Below, piece after piece: positions 8,966-16,478 of a stretch of 64,000 nt of DNA (position 1 is its first letter; the number at the start of each line of letters is the position of its first letter). A program made the translations under genes and the position numbers. The notes under the pieces are model-generated. The model did no database searches and was not told where the DNA came from. It saw nothing but the letters and a program-made list of their open reading frames with translations. Source of the stretch: Brevibacterium sp. CBA3109 (GTDB taxonomy: Bacteria; Actinomycetota; Actinomycetes; Actinomycetales; Brevibacteriaceae); NCBI RefSeq assembly GCF_040256645.1, contig NZ_CP158281.1, positions 2,232,001-2,296,000 on the forward strand, written 5' to 3'.

Positions 8966-10786
8966 ATGACGGAACTGGCCGATCGAACCGAAACAGCGGC
9001 ACTCAGCGATGCCGCGAAACCACAGAAGATCACATCGTCGGAAGCATTTGTCGAAACGATGGCTGCCAATGGCGTCACCGACATCTTCGGCATCATGGGG
9101 TCGGCGTTCATGGATGCAATGGACATCTTCGCCCCCGCCGGCATCGACTTCATCCCCGTGGTCCACGAGCAGGGTGCTGCGCACATGGCCGATGGCTACG
9201 CCCGCGCTTCGGGCCGGCATGGCGTGGTCACCGGGCAGAACGGGCCGGGCATCTCGAACTGCGTGACGGCCATCGCGGCCGCCTTCTGGGCGCACTCACC
9301 GGTCGTCATCGTCACCCCGGAGGCGGGGACGAATTCGATCGGCCTGGGCGGATTCCAGGAGGCCAATCAGCTGCCGATGTTCCAGGAGTTCACGAAGTAC
9401 CAGGGGCATGTCAGCAACGCGACCCGCATGTCGGAATTTACCGCCCGCTGCTTCGACCGCGCGAAGTCGGAGATGGGTCCGACCCAGCTGAATATTCCCC
9501 GCGACTACTTCTACGGGGAATGCTCTTCTGAGATTCCCCAGCCGCAGAAGATCGATCGCGGTGCAGGCGGGGCCGAAAGCCTGGAGGAAGCGGCCGAGCT
9601 GCTCGCCTCGGCGAAGAATCCCGTCATCGTCTCCGGCGGCGGCGTCGTGATGGCGAACGGAGTGGATGAGTGCATCACCCTGGCCGAGCGCCTGGGATCT
9701 CCGGTGGTCAACAGCTATCAGCACAACGACTCGTTCCCTGCCAGCCATCCGCTGTGGGCAGGGCCACTGGGATACCAGGGGTCGAAGGCCGGGATGACCC
9801 TGATCAACCAGGCCGATGTGGTCCTGGCACTCGGCACCCGCCTCGGACCGTTCGGCACACTGCCCCAGTACGAATTCGACTACTGGCCCACGAATGCCAA
9901 GATCATCCAGGTCGACGCCGATCAGAAGATGCTCGGTCTGGTCAAGAAGATCGATGTCGGCATCTGCGGCGATGCCAAGGCCGTCGCCGAGGAGCTCCTG
10001 GCCCGGCTCAATGATCGCGATGTCGCCGGTGATGCCACGAAGGCCCAGCGTGCGGAGCTCATCCGTGCCGAGAAGGAGGCCTGGGAGGCCGAGCTCGACT
10101 CGTGGACCCATGAGCGCGATGAGTTCTCCCTCGACACCATCGACGAGGCGGAGAAGGAAGAGGGCAATTGGCTCCATCCGCGTCAAGTTCTCCGTGAACT
10201 CGAGAAGGCGATGCCCGCCGATGTCATGGTCTCGACCGATATCGGCAACATCAACTCGGTCGCACACAGCTATCTCAGGTTCGAACGCCCCCGCAGCTTC
10301 TTCGCCCCGATGAGCTTCGGCAACTGCGGCTACGCCCTGCCGACGATGATCGGAGCCAAGCGCGCCGCACCTGAGCGTCCCGCCATCGCCTACGCCGGCG
10401 ACGGTGCTTGGGCCATGAGCATGGTGGAGATCCTCACCGCAGTCCGCCACGACATCCCGGTCACCGCCGTTGTCTTCCGCAACCGGCAGTGGGGAGCGGA
10501 GAAGAAGAACCAGGTGGAGTTCTATGGCCGTCGCTTCATCGCCGGTGAGCTGGACAACGGTGAGAGCTTCGCCGCGATGGCGGAATCGATGGGCGCCGAC
10601 GGAATCGTCGTCGACCAGCTCGACGAGGTCGGTCCAGCCCTGCAGAAGGCTGTGGAGGCACAGATGAACGAGGGCAAGACCACCGTCATCGAAGTCATGT
10701 GCACCAAGGAGCTCGGGGATCCCTTCCGTCGCGACGCTCTGCGCAAACCGGTACGCACGCTCGACAAGTACAAGGACTACGTGTGA
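8966..10786 (+). CDS. xsc: sulfoacetaldehyde acetyltransferase
   Basis: This 606-residue thiamine-diphosphate enzyme matches Xsc. It has the catalytic Glu in VVHEQGAAHMADGYA (E68), a GGFQEANQ segment typical of Xsc, and the ThDP-binding GDGAWAMSMVE motif towards the C-terminus. Xsc cleaves sulfoacetaldehyde with phosphate to give sulfite and acetyl phosphate. The ATG at 8966 is chosen because CAGGAGACG lies just upstream; a longer frame from 8936 lacks a site. It sits apart from tpa-pta, separated by the leftward iclR-cobS-cobT block. Acetolactate-synthase-type relatives are the alternative, but the Xsc-like segments and the tpa/pta context make Xsc the better call. Confidence 0.9.
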   Translation: MTELADRTETAALSDAAKPQKITSSEAFVETMAANGVTDIFGIMGSAFMDAMDIFAPAGIDFIPVVHEQGAAHMADGYARASGRHGVVTGQNGPGISNCVTAIAAAFWAHSPVVIVTPEAGTNSIGLGGFQEANQLPMFQEFTKYQGHVSNATRMSEFTARCFDRAKSEMGPTQLNIPRDYFYGECSSEIPQPQKIDRGAGGAESLEEAAELLASAKNPVIVSGGGVVMANGVDECITLAERLGSPVVNSYQHNDSFPASHPLWAGPLGYQGSKAGMTLINQADVVLALGTRLGPFGTLPQYEFDYWPTNAKIIQVDADQKMLGLVKKIDVGICGDAKAVAEELLARLNDRDVAGDATKAQRAELIRAEKEAWEAELDSWTHERDEFSLDTIDEAEKEEGNWLHPRQVLRELEKAMPADVMVSTDIGNINSVAHSYLRFERPRSFFAPMSFGNCGYALPTMIGAKRAAPERPAIAYAGDGAWAMSMVEILTAVRHDIPVTAVVFRNRQWGAEKKNQVEFYGRRFIAGELDNGESFAAMAESMGADGIVVDQLDEVGPALQKAVEAQMNEGKTTVIEVMCTKELGDPFRRDALRKPVRTLDKYKDYV

Positions 10787-10824
10787 TCGTCGGTATAAGC
10801 TGACCGCTGCTCCGTGATGGTGTT

Positions 10825-10857
10825 GGGGCGCCGATGCCCAGTCAGGCTCGGCGCCCC
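10825..10857 (+). terminator. hairpin downstream of xsc
   Basis: A 10-bp perfect stem GGGGCGCCGA / TCGGCGCCCC with a 13-base loop lies 38 bases after the xsc stop. It has no T-run. It would separate xsc from the amidohydrolase-cobW unit, although read-through is possible. Confidence 0.5.
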
Positions 10858-10939
10858 GACGCCGTTTCACACCCCGTACCCCGATCAGCGGCTGGTCGAC
10901 GACGCTGCCGACATTGCCGCAGAAAGCTGGACCTCAACG

Positions 10940-12589
10940 ATGAACTCGCCCGAAAACATCATCTATCCGGCCAAGACAGTGAGGACTCTCGACCCAGCAC
11001 GCCCCACCGCCGAGGCGATCATGGTGAGAGGCTCCCGGATCCGCGCCGTCGGCTCGCTCTCCGAGCTCCAGGCCTACGGGCCCTCACACATCGATGACCG
11101 TTATGCCGACTCCGTGATCTTCCCCGGAATGGTCGAAGCCCACGCTCACGCCAACAGCGGCGGGATGTGGGAGAACACCTACATCGGCTTCCACCCGAGG
11201 AAGGACCCCGCCGGTAAGGTCTGGCCCGGATGCACCAGCATCGACGAGGTGCTCGAACGTCTGCGCGAGGCCGATGCCAAGCTTGAGGCCGGCGAGGTCC
11301 TCAGCGCATGGGGGCTGGATCCGATCTTCTTCCCCGGAGACCGGCTCGACAAACGGCACCTCGACAGTGTCTCGACGACCCGCCCGATCTTCGTCAGCCA
11401 CCAGAGCGGACATCTGGCCACGGTGAATTCGGCGATGCTCACCCACGAGGGAATCGACCGAAACTGCCCTGTCGAGGGAGTGGTCAAGGGCGGTGACGGA
11501 GAGCCCAACGGCGAACTTCAGGAACCACCGGCCATGGCCCTGATCACGAGCGCCTCGTCGCTCCTGGGTTCTCCTTTCAACGCCACCGCCCTGCGCAACT
11601 TCGCCGCAGACGCCTGCAACCACGGGGTGACCACCTCGGCGGACCTCGGCAATCCCTACATCATGACCGATGTGCTCGAAGAGCACCGCTCGGTCATCGA
11701 TGACGAGGCCTTTCCCCTGCGATTGTCGCTGTTCCACCTCGGCGGCGGGATGGGCGCCGGCGGCGAGCCGACGACCACGGCGCAGAAACTGTCGGAGCTG
11801 GCCACGACCGGCAGCGACAAGATGCACCTCGGCGGGGTCAAGCTCTTCCTCGACGGGTCCATCCAAGGCTTCACCGCCCGGCTCCAGTCCCCCGGCTATC
11901 TGCCCGATGACGACAACGGCGTCTGGCTCTCTTCACCCGAGGAGTTCTATACGGCCTTCCGCGCCTACCATTCGGCGGGTGCGACGATCCACGTCCACTG
12001 CAACGGCGACGAGGCCACCGAACTCTATCTCGACACCGTGGAACAGGTGCTGCAGGAGGTTCCGCTCTGGGATCACCGGCATACGGTCACCCACAGTCAG
12101 CTGACCACCCCGGCTCAGTATCGGCGGATGAAGGCGCTGGGCATGTGCGCGAACATCTTTTCCAACCACATCTGGTACTGGGGCGACCAGCATCGCGATC
12201 TTATCCTCGGACCGGATCGGGCCGAGCGGATGGACGCCGCCGCCACAGCACTGCGCATCGGTGTGCCGATCTCACTGCACTGCGACACGCCCGTCACGCC
12301 TCTCGATGCGCTGGCCACGGCATCGTATGCGGCCGAGCGTGCCACCCCCAGCGGAAAGATCCTCGGTCGGCACGAGCGGATCGGCGTGCCCGAGGCTCTC
12401 GACGCGGTCACCCTCGGGGCCGCCTATATGCTCAAGCTCGATCACCTCGTCGGCTCTCTCGAAGCGGGGAAATTCGCGGATTTCGCAATCCTCGACCGGG
12501 ACCCCTATGAATGCAAGCCCGCCGAGCTGCGCGACATCACCGTGCACGGATCCGTCGTAGCCGGCAGACACTTCCCTGCAGCAGGCTGA
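10940..12589 (+). CDS. YtcJ-type metal-dependent amidohydrolase
   Basis: This ~549-residue protein belongs to the amidohydrolase superfamily. The metal-binding HAHANSGG motif follows the strand VIFPGMVEA, as in YtcJ-like enzymes, and further metal ligands are likely in HVHCNGDEA and SLHCDTP. The C-terminal LEAGKFADFAILDRDP closes the small beta-sandwich domain typical of the family. The substrate is unknown; an amide or N-acyl compound is likely. I prefer the ATG at 10940 to an in-frame start at 10814, which would run through the xsc terminator hairpin. Only three bases separate its stop from the next start, so it is coupled to the CobW-type gene, which suggests that the chaperone supplies its metal. 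Confidence 0.8.
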   Translation: MNSPENIIYPAKTVRTLDPARPTAEAIMVRGSRIRAVGSLSELQAYGPSHIDDRYADSVIFPGMVEAHAHANSGGMWENTYIGFHPRKDPAGKVWPGCTSIDEVLERLREADAKLEAGEVLSAWGLDPIFFPGDRLDKRHLDSVSTTRPIFVSHQSGHLATVNSAMLTHEGIDRNCPVEGVVKGGDGEPNGELQEPPAMALITSASSLLGSPFNATALRNFAADACNHGVTTSADLGNPYIMTDVLEEHRSVIDDEAFPLRLSLFHLGGGMGAGGEPTTTAQKLSELATTGSDKMHLGGVKLFLDGSIQGFTARLQSPGYLPDDDNGVWLSSPEEFYTAFRAYHSAGATIHVHCNGDEATELYLDTVEQVLQEVPLWDHRHTVTHSQLTTPAQYRRMKALGMCANIFSNHIWYWGDQHRDLILGPDRAERMDAAATALRIGVPISLHCDTPVTPLDALATASYAAERATPSGKILGRHERIGVPEALDAVTLGAAYMLKLDHLVGSLEAGKFADFAILDRDPYECKPAELRDITVHGSVVAGRHFPAAG

Positions 12590-12592
12590 GCG

Positions 12593-13612
12593 ATGATCGA
12601 GCTGACAGTGATCGGAGGCTACCTCGGGGCAGGCAAGACCACTGTGCTCAATGAGATTCTCGACCGTCAGGACGGCGAGCGCGTGGCTGTCATCGTCAAT
12701 GACTTCGGTACCGTCAACATCGATGCCGAGATCATCGGCACCGGCGACGGCCGGACATGGGAGATCGCCAACGGATGCATCTGCTGCGACCTCTCGGACG
12801 GGATGGCCGCTGCGATCGAGAGCATCCGAAACACCGAGCCACCGGTCAGCGCCGTCTATATCGAAGTCAGCGGGGTCGGCCAACCCGAGGTCGTCGCCCG
12901 CTGGGGCTCTCATCCCGGGTTCGCACGTGGCGGATCCATCGTCTGCGCCGATGTCACATCCCTCCGCCGAGACGTCAACCGGAAATGGGTGGGCGAGACA
13001 GTCAGGTCCCAACTGCGCGGTGCCGACCGACTGCTGCTGACGAAGACCGACCTGGTCGGGTCGGAGCAGATCGACGAGGTCGTGCAGTGGCTGGACTCAC
13101 AGCCCGACATCGACGCCGAGATCGTGAACCGTGACCAGGTCCTGGGTGGCGCGCGGACGCTGCGTACCTGCGAGCCAGGGGCGAACGCGGCTCCCCCGTC
13201 GGGGCGCTCGCCCACGGATCTCGCCAACAGCGCACCCACGTCTCATCCCCGTGCCGGTCACGAGATCCGCGACCACAGCTCCTGGTCGATCACGACCACC
13301 TCGGCGGTCGACTCGGCGCAATTACGCAGGCTCGTCCTCGACCTGCCCGAGACCTTCGTCCGCGTTAAGGGGATCCTGTCCGATAAGCGAAACCCCGGTC
13401 AGCAGATGCTCGTCCAATTCGACGGTGCGAGGTTTGAAACGGAGGCCTTCGCGTCGACGGACGGGGATGACGAGGACGATCCCCTCCGAGGCGAGGGCAG
13501 TCCGGACTGCGGCGTGGGTCGGTTGGTCCTCATCGCGACCGGTGACCATACCGGCACACCGGAAGCTGTGACCACGCTGGCCCATGCACTCGACGGCAAG
13601 GTCGACGACTAG
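12593..13612 (+). CDS. CobW-family GTPase / metallochaperone
   Basis: This 339-residue protein has the CobW N-terminal GTPase with Walker A GYLGAGKT (residues 9-16), the metal-binding CXCC motif in GCICC (61-65), a conserved EVSGVGQP switch and the base-recognition TKTD. A C-terminal CobW_C domain follows residue ~230. CobW/ZNG1 proteins couple GTP hydrolysis to delivery of zinc or cobalt to client enzymes. Tight coupling to a metal-dependent amidohydrolase points to that enzyme as client. The CobS/CobT-like genes 5 kb away make a wider metal-handling role possible. No Zur box was recognised in front of the unit. Confidence 0.85.
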   Translation: MIELTVIGGYLGAGKTTVLNEILDRQDGERVAVIVNDFGTVNIDAEIIGTGDGRTWEIANGCICCDLSDGMAAAIESIRNTEPPVSAVYIEVSGVGQPEVVARWGSHPGFARGGSIVCADVTSLRRDVNRKWVGETVRSQLRGADRLLLTKTDLVGSEQIDEVVQWLDSQPDIDAEIVNRDQVLGGARTLRTCEPGANAAPPSGRSPTDLANSAPTSHPRAGHEIRDHSSWSITTTSAVDSAQLRRLVLDLPETFVRVKGILSDKRNPGQQMLVQFDGARFETEAFASTDGDDEDDPLRGEGSPDCGVGRLVLIATGDHTGTPEAVTTLAHALDGKVDD

Positions 13613-13645
13613 GCCGAATCTGCCTGGACGATTGGAAAGGGAACA

Positions 13646-14461
13646 ATGAGGTTCACCCACAGAACCATTCGGAATCACACACACGGCCGGCGCAGTCGCA
13701 GATCGGGACCTGCCCGTCTGCGCTCGTCGGCAGCAGCGATGACACGCTCATCTACGTAACCGGCTCCATCCCACGCGTGCTCAACCCTGCAGTGCAGTCG
13801 AGACTGGCGAGCGCCACGACCGGCACACAGCTCCCGAAACGCAGATGCGCACGATACGAGGCAATGACATCTCGATGATCGTCTCGGACCCGTGCGCCAG
13901 TCTCGACCCTCGCAAGACCGTGGGCAAGATCGTCGGCGATATGAGGAAGTATCCGCATCAGTTCTCCGGCGGTCAGCGTCAGCGCATCTGCATCGCTCGG
14001 GCCTCACTCTCAATCCCAGCCTCATCGTCGCCGATGAACCGGTATCGGCCTTGGACGTCTCCGTCCGTGCGACGGTGCTCAATCTGATGCTCGAGCTGCA
14101 GCAGGAGTTCGAGCTGTCCTATCTCTTCGTCAGCCGCGACCTGGCCGTCGTCGAGAGGATCGCGCACCGGGTCGCGGTGATGTACCTGGGGCAGATCGTG
14201 GAAATGGGACTGCGGCGCCAGGTCTTCGAGAACCCGCAGCACTCGTGCACGCGGCGACTCATGGACGCGGCGTCTCATGGACGCGGCGTCTCGTACACGC
14301 GACTCCGATTGCGGACGCCGGATCAGAGACGCGAACGTGCCCTCTTCCCGGCGGGTGAGAGCCCCAGTCCGGTCTGGCCCGAGGACGAGGGACCGGAACG
14401 GGTGACACTGCGCGACCTCGGGGGTGGGCATCTGGTCGCGGTTGAGCAGCAAACTACTTGA
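13646..14461 (+). pseudogene. fossil of a peptide-type ABC transporter: solute-binding 5' end joined to ATPase 3' part
   Basis: Decayed pieces of two genes are joined here. An ATG at 13646 with a good GGAAAGGG site opens an Arg-rich leader that stops early. In another frame (about 13712-13800) follows a cysteine and then DDTLIYVTGSIPRVLNPAVQ, which resembles the mature start of an extracellular solute-binding lipoprotein. From ~13848 the sequence becomes an OppF/DppF-like ATPase: a Q-loop-like DPCASLDPR, the signature SGGQRQRI, then a frameshift near 14010 and LIVADEPVSALDVS (Walker B). Walker A, the permeases and the rest of the binding protein are missing. A 16-bp tandem duplication lies at 14259-14290. 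The transporter probably once served the amidohydrolase. Confidence 0.75.
14259..14290. repeat. 16-bp tandem duplication inside the ABC transporter fossil
   Basis: The unit TCATGGACGCGGCGTC occurs twice without a gap (14259-14274 and 14275-14290). It lies in the degenerate C-terminal part of the ATPase remnant and looks like slipped-strand duplication in unselected DNA. Confidence 0.85.
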
Positions 14462-14533
14462 TGCCGAGAAATGTCGCGCATCGTGGCCGAGCTTGATGAA
14501 CCTGACCACCGAGGCCACCAGGACCTGCCAGTC

Positions 14534-15466
14534 TTATGAGGTTCCGTCGACCCCGAGGAACTCACGCATCGCCGGCAACTCACGGCGTGATTGGGACAAC
14601 CCCATACGGTGCGCCGCGGCGAGGCGGGAGAGGTCGCGGGTACCGTTGTCGACCGGCATACGCTCCGGGGCGAAGACATGGGCCTTGCCTTCCGCTTCGA
14701 GTGCGAAGATGCGTTCGCGTGTTTCGTTGTACCGTTTCCACCTAGTCAGCAGCGCCTCGCCCAACGCCGGGTACCGCCGGAACATGCTGCGGTAGACCGC
14801 GGGGAAACGCTGCGGTACCTTCCGGTACGAGCGCTCCTGGGTGAGCACGATGACGAACTTCTCAAAACCTTCGCGCTGGGCCTGGCTCAGCGCGATTCCA
14901 CCGCCCTCACCCATCGCCCCGTCGACGTACACATGCCCGCCCAAGTGAACCGGGGGCATGAGTCCAGGCATCGTCGAGGACGCACGGACACGGATCATCA
15001 GGTCTTCGATGTGTGGCGTGTCTTTTCGTGACCACACGACATCATCACCGGTGACCGCATCGAATGCAATGATCCGCATGTCACCGGTACTCGATTGGAA
15101 CGACTCCCAATCAAACGGCAAGGCTTGGTCGGGGCCACCAGCCTGTTGATAGATGTACTCCGCGTTGAACATGCCCTGTCCGCGAGCGAAGTAACGCAGA
15201 CCGCCGAACTGTTCGTCGGCGGCGAAGTCGACGAACGACCGGCGGGCCCGACGTGCGTCACCGGACAGATAGTTCACCGCGTTCGACGCCCCCGCGCTGA
15301 TGCCGGCGACCCAATCGAAGGCCAAGCCTGCGTTCAGCAGCGTGACCACCATTCCACTTGTCAGGGACGCCCGCATGCCGCCGCCTTCGAAGATGAGGGC
15401 CGTGTCGCTGATGCGCGTCGTGTCAGCCGGTCTTGTCACCTGGTCTGGGCTCGTCATGTCCGTCAT
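14534..15466 (-). CDS. patatin-like phospholipase
   Basis: This ~310-residue protein has the patatin catalytic set: the oxyanion-hole FEGGGMR (about residues 27-32), the nucleophile elbow GISAG with S58, and the catalytic Asp in YVDGAMG near residue 211. It most resembles bacterial patatin family proteins of the RssA/YjjU type. There is no clear signal peptide or membrane segment, so it is probably a cytoplasmic or membrane-associated lipid acyl hydrolase. Two ATG codons (15466 and 15457) are possible starts and neither has a strong ribosome site. It converges on the ABC fossil and is divergent from the SDR gene. Confidence 0.85.
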   Translation of the reverse strand: MTDMTSPDQVTRPADTTRISDTALIFEGGGMRASLTSGMVVTLLNAGLAFDWVAGISAGASNAVNYLSGDARRARRSFVDFAADEQFGGLRYFARGQGMFNAEYIYQQAGGPDQALPFDWESFQSSTGDMRIIAFDAVTGDDVVWSRKDTPHIEDLMIRVRASSTMPGLMPPVHLGGHVYVDGAMGEGGGIALSQAQREGFEKFVIVLTQERSYRKVPQRFPAVYRSMFRRYPALGEALLTRWKRYNETRERIFALEAEGKAHVFAPERMPVDNGTRDLSRLAAAHRMGLSQSRRELPAMREFLGVDGTS

Positions 15467-15634
15467 CCTAACGAAGGTGCCGACCGGAAACCGCAGAGGG
15501 CCTGCCTGTGCTCGCCTCCCCAGCTGAGTACTGACCCCGTCGCACCGGGGTGTTGACACCCTCGATTTAGGTGCTCTCGTGAAAGCGCCTGATAGACCGG
15601 TAGCGAGGAATGAAATCGAACAAGGAGGACAACC

Positions 15635-16378
15635 ATGAAACTGGAAAATGAGACTTTCATCGTCACCGGCGGCGCCTCAGGCATCGGCCTGGGCATCACT
15701 CGTCGTCTGATCTCGGAGGGCGGACGAGTGGTGGCCGTGGATATCGACGCGGCGGCGGGCGAGCGCCTCACCGAAGAGCTCGGCGACAAGGCGCACTTCG
15801 TCCACGGTGATGTCACCGATGCGCAGATCGCCACGACCTCAGTCGCCGAGGCACTCAACGTCTTCGGAGGCCTCAATGGTCTGGTCAACAATGCTCACGC
15901 TTCACGGCAGAAGCCGTTCTTGGAACTCGAGCAGTCGGACTGGGAGCTGTCCTTCTCAACAGGGTTCCAGGCGACATTGAATTTCATGCGAGCCGCTCAT
16001 GATGAACTGGCCAAGACCAAAGGCTCCGTGGTGAATTTCGGCTCCGGTGCCGCCATGAGTGGGCAGGTCGGTCAGGCTGCGTATGCGGCAGCCAAGGAAG
16101 CCATCCGCGGCATCAGTCGTGTCACCGCCAACGAATGGGCTCCCGAGGGCATCCGGGTCAATGTGGTCTCCCCACTGGCACTGACTCCCGGGGTCGAGGC
16201 CTGGAGCAAGTCTCAGCCGGCCCAGTATGAGGAAACTGTCGCCAAAACTCCGCTGGGCCGCTTCGGAGACCCCGAGACCGACGTCGCTCCTATCGTCGCC
16301 TTCCTCCTGTCCTCCGACGCGCAGTACATGACCGGGCAGACGCTCATGGCCGACGGAGGCACCCAGAAGCTCTACTGA
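15635..16378 (+). CDS. short-chain dehydrogenase/reductase
   Basis: This 247-residue classical SDR has the cofactor motif TGGASGIG (residues 11-18) with an Asp after beta-2 (VAVDID) that favours NAD(H), a catalytic Ser at 137, and YAAAK (Y150, K154). Its structural motif is VNNAH where most SDRs have NNAG. An AAGGAGGA ribosome site precedes the ATG. It stands alone between the patatin and UbiB-like genes, and its substrate cannot be deduced. Confidence 0.88.
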   Translation: MKLENETFIVTGGASGIGLGITRRLISEGGRVVAVDIDAAAGERLTEELGDKAHFVHGDVTDAQIATTSVAEALNVFGGLNGLVNNAHASRQKPFLELEQSDWELSFSTGFQATLNFMRAAHDELAKTKGSVVNFGSGAAMSGQVGQAAYAAAKEAIRGISRVTANEWAPEGIRVNVVSPLALTPGVEAWSKSQPAQYEETVAKTPLGRFGDPETDVAPIVAFLLSSDAQYMTGQTLMADGGTQKLY

Positions 16379-16478
16379 TCCAGGGGGCGAAGGCCACCGG
16401 CCGGACATGACAGCGAGAACGCACAGACAGTGAGCGTGAAGTCCTCTGATGATGTTCGGCCGGCGAGTGCTTGAGTCT

